64,000 bases of DNA from Mechercharimyces sp. CAU 1602 (GTDB lineage Bacteria > Bacillota > Bacilli > Thermoactinomycetales > JANTPT01). A program made the position numbers and the translations under genes. The stretch spans positions 62,001-126,000 of the forward strand of contig NZ_JANTPT010000002.1 in assembly GCF_024753565.1 (NCBI RefSeq), in the 5' to 3' direction. The notes below the pieces were generated by a model. That model did not search any database and was not told the DNA's origin. It saw only the letters and a program-made list of their open reading frames with translations. How positions within the stretch are numbered: position 1 is the stretch's first letter; every line of letters starts with the position of its first letter. Positions 1 through 9,863 of this stretch are shown piece by piece.

Positions 1-10
1 AAAACAAAAA

Positions 11-51
11 AATCAGCTGCATATAAACCGATCGTAGCAGCTGATTTTTTT
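11..51. terminator. Bidirectional Rho-independent terminator
   Basis: A perfect 10-bp stem (11-20 paired with 37-46) is flanked by an A-run on the left and a T-run on the right. It can therefore end the minus-strand enolase-superfamily gene at 83 and any plus-strand transcript entering from the left. Confidence 0.8.
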
Positions 52-82
52 GTTCCCTCATTTTTCATCTGTTCCTCTTTTA

Positions 83-1231
83 TTAAGGAGTAAAACTCCT
101 TCCATCCCAGCGTAAATAGGTAAGTCGTTCTTCGTCCCACTCCACCCCAATCCCCGTTCCTTGCGGAATCGGAACTTGTCCTCCCTCAGGCATGAGCGAG
201 ATCAACTGGTTTAACGAATTCTCCATCCAATCCCATTCTATTGGTTCAATCCCATCCCCTTGCATTTTACTCCATGCAGGGAGGGTAGATTGAGCACAGA
301 GCGCATACAGACGAGAGAGTGGCCCATCATATGTATGAGGTGTAATGCGCGTCCCAAAGTGACGTCCCAAATAAAGGCTTTGCCGAAACGATTCCACTCC
401 TCCCAGATGAAGTAGATCTGGCTGGATGATGTCAAGTGCCCCCTCCTGTAATAACGGTAAAAAAGAAGCGGTCGTAGGTAGTCTCTCTCCCCCGGCAATC
501 GGCAGAAGTGCATGTTGACGCAGGAGACGGTATCCATCCACCTGCTGGATGGGAAGGGGTTCCTCAAACCACATCCAATGGCATTGGTCGCTAAACACTT
601 CGTTCCACTTCAAAGCGGTACCCACATCGTAGCTTTGATTCGCATCGAGGGCGACTTCGCCTGCTTCACATAAGCGCTCTTGGAGAGCACGAATATGCTT
701 TTTATCCTCACAAAATGTCCTTCCTCCTACCTTTACTTTAAATTGACGAAAGCCTGCATCAAAGGCACTTTCCACTCTTTCTATCGAACGCTCCATCCAA
801 TCGATACGACCACTATAAGATTGAAAAGAAGCGTAGACCGGAATCTGCTCATGTCGGCACCCTCCCCACCAGTCCACAAGAGAAAGTCCTGCGCAGGTGG
901 CTTTAATTTCCGTTAAGGCCATGCTTACTCCCGCTGCCAGAGCAGCCGATTCCTGCTGTAGTAAGGGGAGCCATCTCGCCTCCTCCATCACATGCTTACC
1001 CCGCAAAAAAGGAATCACCCACTGTTGAAACTGAGTTTCCAATTGTGGTAACCAACCTTTGCACTCTCCCCACCCCACGATGCCTGCATGTGTGACAAGA
1101 CGAATAAGAAAGAGGCTCCGATATGCTTTTAAGCCATTGGCATCTCCATAAGGTTCCTCCAAATGATAAAAGAGAGGAAACGTTTCTACTTTTTCAATCT
1201 GCATTCCCCGCCAGTTTGCATGTCCTTCCAT
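83..1231 (-). CDS. Enolase-superfamily enzyme (mandelate racemase / muconate lactonizing type)
   Basis: This 382-residue protein has an N-terminal capping domain and a C-terminal (beta/alpha)8 barrel. Visible motifs are the KxK pair (Lys165/Lys167), metal ligands in LDANQ (Asp196), the WFEEP segment (Glu223) and GGER (Glu249), and His299 in a TPHTYDG motif after DIIQPD. The Lys-x-Lys plus downstream Asp/His arrangement fits the mandelate racemase subgroup, which abstracts a proton alpha to a carboxylate. The substrate cannot be told from sequence. o-Succinylbenzoate synthase or a dipeptide epimerase is less likely because those use Lys rather than His in the barrel's last strands. The start at 1231 is chosen because GGAGG lies 9 nt upstream. 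An in-frame ATG at 1258 has no such site. The gene stands alone and ends at a bidirectional terminator. Confidence 0.8.
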   Translation of the reverse strand: MEGHANWRGMQIEKVETFPLFYHLEEPYGDANGLKAYRSLFLIRLVTHAGIVGWGECKGWLPQLETQFQQWVIPFLRGKHVMEEARWLPLLQQESAALAAGVSMALTEIKATCAGLSLVDWWGGCRHEQIPVYASFQSYSGRIDWMERSIERVESAFDAGFRQFKVKVGGRTFCEDKKHIRALQERLCEAGEVALDANQSYDVGTALKWNEVFSDQCHWMWFEEPLPIQQVDGYRLLRQHALLPIAGGERLPTTASFLPLLQEGALDIIQPDLLHLGGVESFRQSLYLGRHFGTRITPHTYDGPLSRLYALCAQSTLPAWSKMQGDGIEPIEWDWMENSLNQLISLMPEGGQVPIPQGTGIGVEWDEERLTYLRWDGRSFTP

Positions 1232-1372
1232 CCGCGCTCGCCTCCATCTCTCGTTCATATCCCTATTGTTCCATATCTCCCCTTTTTATTATCCCTGCAC
1301 GAGCATGAAAACCCAAAATGAGGAGACAATAGTGAAAGCCTTGCAATTCGACAGCGGAAAAGGAGTGTACCT

Positions 1373-1765
1373 ATGAATTGGTCTGGATGGGAATGGGATC
1401 GCGTCTTAATTTTATTTGTCAGTCTCGCATTCCTGATGATTGCTGTACAGGTGACCATGTATCACTATCGGCAAAATTTCCATAAGAAGGCGATGTGGAT
1501 TCCTGTGATCGCCGCTCCCCTCTTCTTTATCGTTGGACTATCGCTTACCTTTTACAATGTATCCTGGCTCGCCTCCCTCTTTCTTTTTCTGATGTGGCTC
1601 GGATTGATCGACGGCCTAATCGGATTTATCTATCACGTTAAAGGAGTAGGTAGCCGAGTTGGTGGCTGGAAATTACGTAATTTCTTGATTGGGCCGCCTA
1701 TTATGATGCCCCTTATGTTTTCTGCGCTCAGCGTATTAGGTCTCATTATTATGTATTGGAGGTGA
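1373..1765 (+). CDS. Small four-helix membrane protein of unknown function
   Basis: The 130-residue protein has four predicted transmembrane segments (about 10-30, 41-60, 65-85 and 107-127), with a short basic loop after the first and third. I do not recognise a named family. An AAGGAG site precedes the ATG. Only 6 bp separate it from the gluconate-2-dehydrogenase-subunit-3-like gene, so it is probably the first gene of a three-gene operon. It could be a membrane anchor for the oxidoreductase pair that follows, but that is inference from position only. Confidence 0.7.
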   Translation: MNWSGWEWDRVLILFVSLAFLMIAVQVTMYHYRQNFHKKAMWIPVIAAPLFFIVGLSLTFYNVSWLASLFLFLMWLGLIDGLIGFIYHVKGVGSRVGGWKLRNFLIGPPIMMPLMFSALSVLGLIIMYWR

Positions 1766-1771
1766 GTACAC

Positions 1772-2371
1772 ATGAGTTCATCCCCTTCTTCCAATTATCC
1801 TACTTATGACGTGATGAAAGAGAAAGAGAATTGGGATAAGCATACACAGCAAATTGTGAACAGGCGTCTTTCGGCAACCACTAACTATCACTACCTTACT
1901 CAACACGAGGCAAACCTGATTCGTATCCTAGCACATGCTCTCCTCTACGATGGCGAAGAAGAGATCCTCACCTTTATCATCGCTCATATCGACGAAACAC
2001 TTCACTCCTCCCCCGGGGAGGGACAGCGGGAGGAGCACGTTCCCCCCGCACCCACTCTAGTTCGTAGTGGGCTAAAAGCATTAGAAAAGACATGTAACCT
2101 AGAATTTAAACAATCCATCCCACTACTAAAACCCACCCAATTAGATCACCTCTTGACCCAGTTAAGCCAGGGTGAATACGGCATGAGAAGCGAATGGCGT
2201 GGACTACCTAGCATCCCATTCTTTAAAAAACTACTCACATTAACTGTGGAAGCGTACACCGCCCACCCCACCATCTGGTCAGAAATCGGCTATGGCGGGC
2301 CTGCATATCCTCGCGGGTATGTTCGTGCTCACCTTGGCCAACGTGATCCCTGGGAGGCAGAAAAATCATGA
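1772..2371 (+). CDS. Gluconate 2-dehydrogenase subunit 3 family protein
   Basis: The 199-residue protein ends in the family's typical C-terminal block: a Tyr...His-Pro...Trp segment followed by IGYGGPAYPRGYVR. In characterised family members this small subunit accompanies a GMC-type flavoprotein catalytic subunit and often helps its export or assembly. No Tat or Sec signal is visible here, so the complex may stay cytoplasmic or membrane-associated. GGAGG lies 9 nt before the ATG. Its stop codon overlaps the start of the GMC oxidoreductase by an ATGA, which implies translational coupling and a 1:1 complex. Confidence 0.85.
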   Translation: MSSSPSSNYPTYDVMKEKENWDKHTQQIVNRRLSATTNYHYLTQHEANLIRILAHALLYDGEEEILTFIIAHIDETLHSSPGEGQREEHVPPAPTLVRSGLKALEKTCNLEFKQSIPLLKPTQLDHLLTQLSQGEYGMRSEWRGLPSIPFFKKLLTLTVEAYTAHPTIWSEIGYGGPAYPRGYVRAHLGQRDPWEAEKS

Positions 2372-3945
2372 AACGGAAGTATGGACAAGATGAAGTAGAT
2401 GTCCTTATCGTTGGCGCTGGGGCCGCAGGTGGAGTGCTTGCCAAAGAGTTGAGCGAGGCGGGGATGTCTGTCGTTGTACTGGATGCTGGTCCGATGCGGG
2501 ATCCACAAGAAGATTTTGTCAGCGATGAATTAGCGATGAAAAAGCTAGCTTGGCAAGATACACGCCTCGTTGCCGGGCTTAATCCACTCACCATGGGGGA
2601 AAACAATAGTGGACGGGGTGTAGGTGGAGGCACGGTTCACTTCACCGGGGTTTTCCTTCGTTTTCACGATTCCGACTTCCGCACGCGCACCATTGATGGC
2701 GTAGGGGAGGACTGGCCGCTCACATACGATGAGCTCGCCCCTTATTACGATCGCATTGAAAAAGAGATTGCCATCTCTGGCCCCCACCATTTTCCCTGGG
2801 GGAATTTTCACGGCCCTTATCCTTTTCCTGAACGTGAGCCCCTCAGCCCAAATGCGGAATTGTTTCAAAAAGGGTGTGAGAAACTATCCATTCCAACAGT
2901 AGTAACTCCACTCGCCATCTTATCTGCTCCCTTTCAAGGCAGACCACCCTGTATCAATCGTGGATTTTGTAACCAGGGATGCATGCCCAATGCTAAATTT
3001 AGCACCTTGATCGTACACATCCCACTAGCGATCAAAGCTGGTGCTGAAGTATTGCCCAACTGTACCGTGACGCAAATCATGATGAATAAAGAAGGACGGA
3101 CAACGGGAGTCGAATTTATTTACAAAGGAAAGTCTTATCAACAAAAAGCTCGGCTCGTCATCTTGTCCGCTTTTGTGATAGAAACCCCGCGCCTTCTCCT
3201 TCATTCTGCCAATGCCCAGTTTCCCGATGGCCTTGCTAATCACAGTGGGTGGGTGGGTAAAGCTATCATGCCGCACAGCAGTCACGATGTGTATGGTAAG
3301 TTCGATATGGAAGTACGCCTCTACAAGGGGACACCTGTTCTTGCCACCACACAAGAGTACTATAAAACGGATCTTGCTCGAGGATTTACACGGGGATATA
3401 CGCTTCATGCCCATGGCGCACGCCCCATGGAGTTTGCCAGTGGGATCACCCATTCGCAAAGTGGATTTCTATGGGGAGAAAACTTACGGCAAGCACTGCT
3501 CGACTATAACCATTATGGACGTATCACCTTAGTAGGAGAAGTTCTGCCAGCAGAACAAAATAGGGTAACCTTAGCGGAAGAGAAAGATGAGCATGGCGTA
3601 CCTCGCGCCAAGGTCTCCTTTCAATACGGTGAGAACGACAAACGCTTAATTGCCCACGCCGTCACGATGATGAAAGAGATCATTCAAGCAGCAGGGGGCT
3701 GGCCCCACTTTGTCGTTCCCGATACGGCTCATTTGATGGGGGGATGTCGCATGGGTGACGATCCTGCTACCTCCGTGGTCAACTCCTTTGGTCAAACGCA
3801 TGATATCCCCAACTTGTTCATCTGCGATGCGAGTACGTTTGTCACTTCCGGAGGTGGAAATCCAACGGAAACTGTAATGGCATTAGCTCTGCGCTCAGCA
3901 GATCACATTAAAGAAAAAGCAAAAAAAGGGGATTTAGGTATGTAA
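2368..3945 (+). CDS. GMC-family FAD-dependent oxidoreductase
   Basis: The 525-residue protein opens with a Rossmann dinucleotide motif (VGAGAAGG at about residues 15-22, then an acidic residue at the end of beta-2). It carries the FAD-contact segment GRGVGGGTVHFTG near residue 82. The C-terminal GMC signature LMGGCRMG and the FAD-binding NLFICDASTFVTSGGGNPTET block near 490-510 complete the family pattern. Family members oxidise sugars or alcohols such as gluconate, sorbitol or choline; the substrate here is unknown. It overlaps the subunit-3-like gene by 4 bp and is followed by a strong terminator, so the operon is 1373-3945. No cytochrome c subunit is encoded nearby, so the electron acceptor is unclear. 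Confidence 0.9.
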   Translation: MKRKYGQDEVDVLIVGAGAAGGVLAKELSEAGMSVVVLDAGPMRDPQEDFVSDELAMKKLAWQDTRLVAGLNPLTMGENNSGRGVGGGTVHFTGVFLRFHDSDFRTRTIDGVGEDWPLTYDELAPYYDRIEKEIAISGPHHFPWGNFHGPYPFPEREPLSPNAELFQKGCEKLSIPTVVTPLAILSAPFQGRPPCINRGFCNQGCMPNAKFSTLIVHIPLAIKAGAEVLPNCTVTQIMMNKEGRTTGVEFIYKGKSYQQKARLVILSAFVIETPRLLLHSANAQFPDGLANHSGWVGKAIMPHSSHDVYGKFDMEVRLYKGTPVLATTQEYYKTDLARGFTRGYTLHAHGARPMEFASGITHSQSGFLWGENLRQALLDYNHYGRITLVGEVLPAEQNRVTLAEEKDEHGVPRAKVSFQYGENDKRLIAHAVTMMKEIIQAAGGWPHFVVPDTAHLMGGCRMGDDPATSVVNSFGQTHDIPNLFICDASTFVTSGGGNPTETVMALALRSADHIKEKAKKGDLGM

Positions 3946-3966
3946 ACTCCCTCAATGATTTGATAA

Positions 3967-4013
3967 GGCCTAAAGAGGACAAAGCTTATATCCTCTTTAG
4001 GCCCTTTATTTAA
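3967..4013 (+). terminator. Rho-independent terminator of the GMC operon
   Basis: A 13-bp perfect stem (3967-3979 with 3991-4003) is followed by a T-rich run. It separates the oxidoreductase operon from the SBBP cluster. Confidence 0.85.
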
Positions 4014-4052
4014 TATAGCGATGTTTAGTTTATCTTAAGTTATCACTGATGG

Positions 4053-4080
4053 CACCCTATTTCTGTTCTTACATATACAT
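4053..4080 (+). promoter_or_regulatory. Weak candidate sigma-K-type promoter of the first SBBP gene
   Basis: CACC at 4053-4056 and CATA at 4072-4075 are 15 nt apart. They resemble the mother-cell sigma-K elements mACm and CATAnnnTA, but the last two -10 bases do not match. The call rests partly on similar sequences in front of other genes in this window. Confidence 0.3.
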
Positions 4081-4115
4081 AACAACAGTTAGCACCATCA
4101 CGGGAGGAATCTCTT

Positions 4116-5615
4116 TTGAATCCGATCATCGTCCTTTACTCCACCTATCTCGGGGGAAGCTCGGCTGACTGTGGAAATGCCATCACTTCCGACGAAGCCG
4201 GTTTCACCTATATCACAGGGTTGACAGATAGCACAAACTTTCCCGTCACATCCGGCGCTTTTCAAACCATTTTTCCTGACGCTTGTAGTGTCTTTGTAGC
4301 CAAGTTAAATCAATCCGGTTCAGGGATCGTTTACGCCACCTATCTCGGGGGTGAAAGAGCAGTAAATATAGGGAGTGCGATCGCTGTCGACGATGAGAAC
4401 TGTGCCTATGTAACTGGGGAAACAGGCTCAACTCAATTTCCTGTATCGACAAATGCCTTCCAGTCACAATACCCTGGCGGCGACGCCTCTGCTTTTGTCA
4501 GTAAGCTTAATGCAACAGGTACCTCCCTCGTCTTCTCCAGTTACTTAGGTGGAAATCAAAATGACTTTGGTAACGGGATCGCAGTGGATAAAGAGAAAGC
4601 CACTTATGTGACTGGCATAACGGCATCATCAAATTTTCCAGTCACGAGTTCCTCCCTGCAAACCCAGTTTAGCGGTGGCGGGTTTGATGCTTATGTAACA
4701 AAGATCAATCAGGCAGGCCGCTCCCTTCTTTACTCCACCTTTCTCGGTGGAACGAAAGAAGACTTTGGTTTCGCGATCGCTCTCGATGAAAATGGATCAG
4801 CCTATATAACTGGGGAAACATGCTCCACCAACTTCCCTACCACGACAGGTGCGTTTCAAACGCAATTTGCAGGACAAGGAAATTCCAATGCTTTTGTCAG
4901 TAAAATAGATGCCACGGGTTCCCAATTCAACTATTCTTCATTCCTCGGGGGAACAAGCCGAGATTACGGAGCGGGAATCGCTGTCGATGTTACAGGGGCC
5001 GCCTATGTAACCGGTGGCACTCAATCTGGTAACTTCCCCATCTCCTCCTCAGCGTTTCAAACGCAATTGAATGCAATTGAAAGTGCGTTTGTCACCAAAG
5101 TAAACCCTAACGGATCTCAACTCGCCTACTCCTCCTTTCTAGGAGGAACCTTTGTAAATGAAGGGAACGGTATCCAAGTGGATGCGCAGGGGCAAGCATG
5201 GGTGACAGGATCGACAGAATCAATCGATTTCCCCGTTACCCCTACAGCCTTTCAGCGAACACAACGGGGGGACACCAGTGCCTTTCTCTCTCAAGTGAAT
5301 CTAACGGGAAGTAAATTGCTCTACTCCACCTATATCGGCGGTTCCCGAGTCACGATGGGAAGAGGGGTTGGGATTGATAGCATGGGCTCCGCTTATGTAA
5401 CAGGCGATACCACCTCCACTAACTTTCCTACCACACCTGGTGCCCTAGAAGAAACGTTTCAAAGTGCCATTGATACTCCTGACGCTTATGTAATCAAAAT
5501 AGGAACCTTTACACCTGTTGGAATAACAGGTGCCACTGGTGCCACTGGCGAACAAGGGATGCGTGGTCCACGGGGAGCACGGGGGGTGAGAGGAGAGAGT
5601 GGAAGCGGGAGATAA
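4116..5615 (+). CDS. SBBP seven-bladed beta-propeller protein with collagen-like tail (propeller-only form)
   Basis: The TTG start is supported by GGGAGG, with the GGAGG core 8 nt upstream. The 499-residue protein begins directly in the first propeller repeat and lacks the roughly 190-residue N-terminal domain of its longer paralogues. Seven repeats of about 52-63 residues follow the pattern YST(Y/F)LGG..D.G..IAVD..G.AYVTG.T.S.NFPVT.GAFQT, enough for one closed seven-bladed propeller. The sixth repeat has Trp (AWVTG) where the others have Tyr. The C-terminus carries about nine Gly-X-Y triplets rich in Arg, a collagen-like tail. No signal peptide or membrane segment is present. It leads a run of four same-strand paralogues. 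Function is unknown; a spore-surface filament role is inference. Confidence 0.85.
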   Translation: MNPIIVLYSTYLGGSSADCGNAITSDEAGFTYITGLTDSTNFPVTSGAFQTIFPDACSVFVAKLNQSGSGIVYATYLGGERAVNIGSAIAVDDENCAYVTGETGSTQFPVSTNAFQSQYPGGDASAFVSKLNATGTSLVFSSYLGGNQNDFGNGIAVDKEKATYVTGITASSNFPVTSSSLQTQFSGGGFDAYVTKINQAGRSLLYSTFLGGTKEDFGFAIALDENGSAYITGETCSTNFPTTTGAFQTQFAGQGNSNAFVSKIDATGSQFNYSSFLGGTSRDYGAGIAVDVTGAAYVTGGTQSGNFPISSSAFQTQLNAIESAFVTKVNPNGSQLAYSSFLGGTFVNEGNGIQVDAQGQAWVTGSTESIDFPVTPTAFQRTQRGDTSAFLSQVNLTGSKLLYSTYIGGSRVTMGRGVGIDSMGSAYVTGDTTSTNFPTTPGALEETFQSAIDTPDAYVIKIGTFTPVGITGATGATGEQGMRGPRGARGVRGESGSGR

Positions 5616-5733
5616 TCCATTCTTAGTATCTCATATGACAAGCACTTGATTGCTTCATTCGTTCTGAAACAAGCCGGCTTTTGCATAATCCCGTAGGAGA
5701 GTCTTTGATACCTATAGAAGGGATGATATTCCA

Positions 5734-7743
5734 TTGAAGAAAAAAGCAACACTTCAACTCCCCCCTCTCTATATACTTCAACATAACCATCTTCGGCTTC
5801 TCTGTTACAAAAACCATGTGGTATTCCAGACGGGCATTTCCACCTCATCAACCCCAGAGCTATCCTTACACTTTCATAAACCTGCTGATTCTCTCTGTTC
5901 ATCTCCCGTACGAGAAAAAAATTACATCACCTACCCTCAACTTTGGCAGAAGATTGACGCTCGCTTTTATTTAGATTCAGAACATTTTAAATATGAATTT
6001 ATTGTTCATCCAGGAGCCAATCCCAATCACATTCGACTTTCTTACTTCGGAGTAACCTCATATACTCTCCACTCGGATGGGGAACTAATGCTTCTCACCC
6101 CTGCAGGATATTGGCATGAAAAAAAACCTATCAGCTTTCAAAGAGTCACAAATGATGAGGCACTCACTATCCCCACATCGTTTGTTCTTCATCCTGACAA
6201 AACAATCGGCTTTCTCTTAGAAGATTATCATTCCGATCTCCCGCTCATCATTGATCCGATCGTGTTTTACTCTACTTATCTGGGTGGAATGCGGGTGGAT
6301 GAGGCTACCGATATTGCCGTTGACCAGTCAGAATCCGCATATGTAACAGGGTTTACTGAATCGGATAATTTCCCGATCACTTCGGGTGCCTTTCAAACAA
6401 TCTTAGCAGGAGATTTTAGCATCTTTGTCACAAAGTTTAACCAAACTGGAAGCTCACTCGTCTACTCTACTTTTATCGGGGGCAATATTTTTGACGGCGC
6501 CAACGCCATAACCCTCGATGATATTGGAGCTGCCTATGTAACTGGCGAGACCAGTTCCACTGATTACCCTGTCACTTCAGGAGCACTCCAAACTACTGTG
6601 GGGGGATCGTTTGTTACAAAGCTCTCTCCTGACGGCTCTTCTCTCCTTTACTCCACTTATTTTGGCGGTCCAAGTTTCATCACACAGGGATGCGACATCC
6701 TCACTGATAGTGCAGGCAACGCCTATCTAACTGGGACCGCAGGTGAGAATTTCACCGTTACCAGCGGTGCCTTCCAAACCATCCTCAAAGGTCCGCGTGA
6801 CGCCTTTATAAGTAAGTTAAACGCGACGGGAAACTCGCTCATCTACTCTACCTTACTCGGAGGAGGCGGACTTAATGTAGTTAACGAAGGGTCAGCCATC
6901 GCGCTTGACAAGTCTGGTAATGTTTTTGTGACCGGTAGTACCAGTTCCACTCTTTTTCCTGTTACCAGCCAAGCCTTTCAAACGATCAATCCCTCCTCTT
7001 CTCCCTTCTCCAACTCTGTTTTTGTGACCAAGTTAAATGCTGAGGGAACATCACTTCTCTATTCCACTTACCTTGGAGGAGAATTAGAGGATAATGGGAC
7101 AGGGATTGCGATCGATCCTTTCGGTTCCGCTTATATAACCGGTGAAACGGCATCCCGAAACTTCCCCACTACCGCAGGTGCGTTTCAAAGAGAAAATGAA
7201 AGTTCAGCCGCCTTCATCACAAAATTTTCCCCTAGCGGATCCAGATTAGTTTACTCAACCTTTCTTGGTGACAGCAGTGTAGGTGTTGATATTGTATTGG
7301 ATCGTTTTTTCAACGCTTGGATAGTAGGCTTTGTAGGTGTAGACAATTTTCCTGTTACCGATAATGCCTTCCAGCGAGTACGTGAAGGTAACTTTACGAA
7401 TATATTTCTCACCCATCTCAACTTTGCAGGTTCTGGCTTGCTTTTTTCCACTCTCTATGGGGGAAGCTCCGAAAATATGGGAGCGGCCATCGCTCTTGAC
7501 TCTGCACAACGAGTCTACGTTACAGGACCTACCACTTCCGCTAATTTTCCCATCACACCCGGTGCCTTTCAAAGTCAATATCGGTCTGATATTGCCACAG
7601 AAGATTCTTTTGTTTTCAAAGTTGGCTCGCTCATGCCTGTAGGGCCGACAGGTGCAAGCGGAGCAACAGGAGCCCAAGGGAAACGCGGCCCACGGGGAGC
7701 ACGCGGCCCACGCGGAGCAGGTGGGGATATTATTGAGTCTTAA
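5734..7743 (+). CDS. SBBP beta-propeller protein with N-terminal domain and collagen-like tail
   Basis: The 669-residue protein starts at TTG with a modest AAGGGA site 11 nt upstream, so the start is less certain than its neighbours'. Residues 1 to about 175 form the beta-rich domain that commonly precedes SBBP repeats (DUF7948-like, from memory), ending in the junction LIIDPIVFYSTYLGG. Seven propeller repeats follow to about residue 635; blade 6 has NAWIVG in place of the usual Tyr and is divergent. The tail has nine Gly-X-Y triplets with Arg in the third position and ends in an acidic DIIES. No signal peptide is seen. A 20-bp gap to the next paralogue suggests co-transcription. Confidence 0.85.
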   Translation: MKKKATLQLPPLYILQHNHLRLLCYKNHVVFQTGISTSSTPELSLHFHKPADSLCSSPVREKNYITYPQLWQKIDARFYLDSEHFKYEFIVHPGANPNHIRLSYFGVTSYTLHSDGELMLLTPAGYWHEKKPISFQRVTNDEALTIPTSFVLHPDKTIGFLLEDYHSDLPLIIDPIVFYSTYLGGMRVDEATDIAVDQSESAYVTGFTESDNFPITSGAFQTILAGDFSIFVTKFNQTGSSLVYSTFIGGNIFDGANAITLDDIGAAYVTGETSSTDYPVTSGALQTTVGGSFVTKLSPDGSSLLYSTYFGGPSFITQGCDILTDSAGNAYLTGTAGENFTVTSGAFQTILKGPRDAFISKLNATGNSLIYSTLLGGGGLNVVNEGSAIALDKSGNVFVTGSTSSTLFPVTSQAFQTINPSSSPFSNSVFVTKLNAEGTSLLYSTYLGGELEDNGTGIAIDPFGSAYITGETASRNFPTTAGAFQRENESSAAFITKFSPSGSRLVYSTFLGDSSVGVDIVLDRFFNAWIVGFVGVDNFPVTDNAFQRVREGNFTNIFLTHLNFAGSGLLFSTLYGGSSENMGAAIALDSAQRVYVTGPTTSANFPITPGAFQSQYRSDIATEDSFVFKVGSLMPVGPTGASGATGAQGKRGPRGARGPRGAGGDIIES

Positions 7744-7763
7744 AATCCGTATAGGAGGTTACT

Positions 7764-9863
7764 ATGATTACGACAACAGCAAGGCAGATCCCTAATGAGC
7801 GCAACCTTGACATCAGAGGTGCAGACAATCTACTTTCCTCCCAGCCCTTTCCTACTATAGATGCTGCGCACTCTTATCCAGTCACATCTCACTCTTCATT
7901 TCGATGTGTCTTCCATCCCGAGTACGTCACCTTACTGTTTCCGACAACGACAACCACACTTCAACTTCGCTTTCTCGCCCCCAACCCTGAAGTCATCCTG
8001 ACAAACTCATCCAATCTATCCGAAAATCCCTTCGCATCTGCTACTGAGATCTTGTACCACGATCTATGGCCTGGTATTACAGCTCGCTTCCATGTAACAA
8101 ACAGACGACTAAAATACGAGTTTATCGTAAGTCCTCGTGCCGATCTTGACGATATTTGCCTTTCCTACCACGGTGCTGATCACCTCTACCTTCACCCCTC
8201 GGGTGATCTTCATCTCTATACGGCCCATGGCATGCTCGTAGAAAAAAAACCGGTAAGTTTCCAACCCCCTCATAAGACGGAGATCAACACCTGCTTCAGC
8301 CTAGATAACAAACAGCAGATTCGCTTTGTTCTAGAGGAGGAAGTGGATCGTTCCCTGCCACTAGTGATCGACCCAGTCATCTTTTACTCCACCTATCTAG
8401 GGGGGAGGGGTAGCGATACTGGAATGGGAATCGCCGTCGATCGCTCTGGATTTTCTTATGTAACAGGGAGCACCCAGTCCCGAAATTTCCCTGTCACTAG
8501 TGGTTCATTCCAAACCTCCTATCCTGGGGGAACGTTTAGTACATTTGTCACAAAAATAAATCAAAGCGGCACCTCACTCGTCTATTCCACATTCCTCGGG
8601 GGGAGAGAAAGTGATGTAGCAAACGCTATCCGTGTCAATTCCGATGGAGAAGCATATGTTACGGGAGTTACCAGCTCTACGAATTTCCCCATTACTTCAG
8701 GTGCCTTTCAAACCATCTTCGACAGTATTGACTCTTTAGCTTTCGTCACAAAGCTTACTGCCACCGGCTCTTCTCTTCTCTTTTCCACCTACCTCGGCGG
8801 AGATAATAGCAATGTGGGTCAGGGAATCGCACTGGATCAACAAGGATTTTCTTATGTAGCCGGCACAACTGCCTCTGACAATTTCCCTGTGACCAGCGGC
8901 GCCTTCCAAACACAACAAACGGGTTCTTTTAGTGCTTTCGTCACCAAACTAAACTTGACTGGAACTTCCCTCCTCTATTCCACCTACCTAGGTGGAAGTG
9001 AAGTTGATGAAGGCTTTGCTCTCACCGTGGATAACAATGGGTCTGCCTATGTCACTGGGGAAACCTGTTCTCCTGATTTCCCCGTCACCTCATCCGCCTT
9101 TCAAACAATCTTTGGGGGTGGACTAGAAGATGCCTTTATCACAAAGTTACATCCCAGCGGTCGTTCATTGGTCTATTCCAGTTACCTAGGTGGCTCTTCA
9201 CGTGACATTGGCGTTGCCATCGCCATCGATCCAGCCGGATCTGCTTATATAACGGGAGGAACGGAATCGGATAACTTCCCTGTGACCAGCGGTGCCTTTC
9301 AATCCATCGCTAGCGGATTTGAAACTGCTTTTATTACGAAAGTTAATCCCACTGGGACCGCCCTCTCTTATTCCACTCTCCTCGGGGGAAGCGGCACAGA
9401 ACAAGGAAATGGAATTGCTGTAGACTCCTTTGGCAATGCATGGATCGCCGGGGATACCGAATCGGATAACTTCCCAGTTACAGCCGATGCGTTTCAAAAT
9501 CAATTGATGGGAATAACCGATGCTTTTTTTTCTCTGGTTAGCTATGCAGGCACCGGGCTTCTGTTCTCTACCTACTATGGGGGATCTAACACTGACCAAT
9601 CTTTTGCACTGGCAATTGATCCCCAAGATCGTATTTATGCGACGGGACAGACCGAATCTCCTAACTTCCCTATAACTCCGGGGGCCTTTCAATCCATGTT
9701 TGACTCTGCCCCTACCACTACGGATGCGTTTGTCGTCAAAATAGGTTTTGACTCCCCTCCAGGGGTAACAGGTGCCACCGGTCCTACAGGCGCTGTCGGT
9801 CCTCGCGGCCCTCGTGGAGCGCGAGGGGCACGCGGAAAGTCTAATAATGAGGAAGGGGTATAG
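7764..9863 (+). CDS. SBBP beta-propeller protein with N-terminal domain and collagen-like tail
   Basis: The ATG is preceded by AGGAGG. The 699-residue protein has the N-terminal beta-rich domain up to about residue 205 (ending LVIDPVIFYSTYLGG), then seven SBBP repeats, then a proline-bearing linker and nine Gly-X-Y triplets. The last triplets are GPR/GAR-rich, and a short acidic end follows. Blade 6 reads DSFGNAWIAGDTES, nearly identical to the same blade of the next gene. No secretion signal is present. Its TAG stop is directly followed by the ATG of the next paralogue, so the two are very likely translationally coupled. Confidence 0.88.
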   Translation: MITTTARQIPNERNLDIRGADNLLSSQPFPTIDAAHSYPVTSHSSFRCVFHPEYVTLLFPTTTTTLQLRFLAPNPEVILTNSSNLSENPFASATEILYHDLWPGITARFHVTNRRLKYEFIVSPRADLDDICLSYHGADHLYLHPSGDLHLYTAHGMLVEKKPVSFQPPHKTEINTCFSLDNKQQIRFVLEEEVDRSLPLVIDPVIFYSTYLGGRGSDTGMGIAVDRSGFSYVTGSTQSRNFPVTSGSFQTSYPGGTFSTFVTKINQSGTSLVYSTFLGGRESDVANAIRVNSDGEAYVTGVTSSTNFPITSGAFQTIFDSIDSLAFVTKLTATGSSLLFSTYLGGDNSNVGQGIALDQQGFSYVAGTTASDNFPVTSGAFQTQQTGSFSAFVTKLNLTGTSLLYSTYLGGSEVDEGFALTVDNNGSAYVTGETCSPDFPVTSSAFQTIFGGGLEDAFITKLHPSGRSLVYSSYLGGSSRDIGVAIAIDPAGSAYITGGTESDNFPVTSGAFQSIASGFETAFITKVNPTGTALSYSTLLGGSGTEQGNGIAVDSFGNAWIAGDTESDNFPVTADAFQNQLMGITDAFFSLVSYAGTGLLFSTYYGGSNTDQSFALAIDPQDRIYATGQTESPNFPITPGAFQSMFDSAPTTTDAFVVKIGFDSPPGVTGATGPTGAVGPRGPRGARGARGKSNNEEGV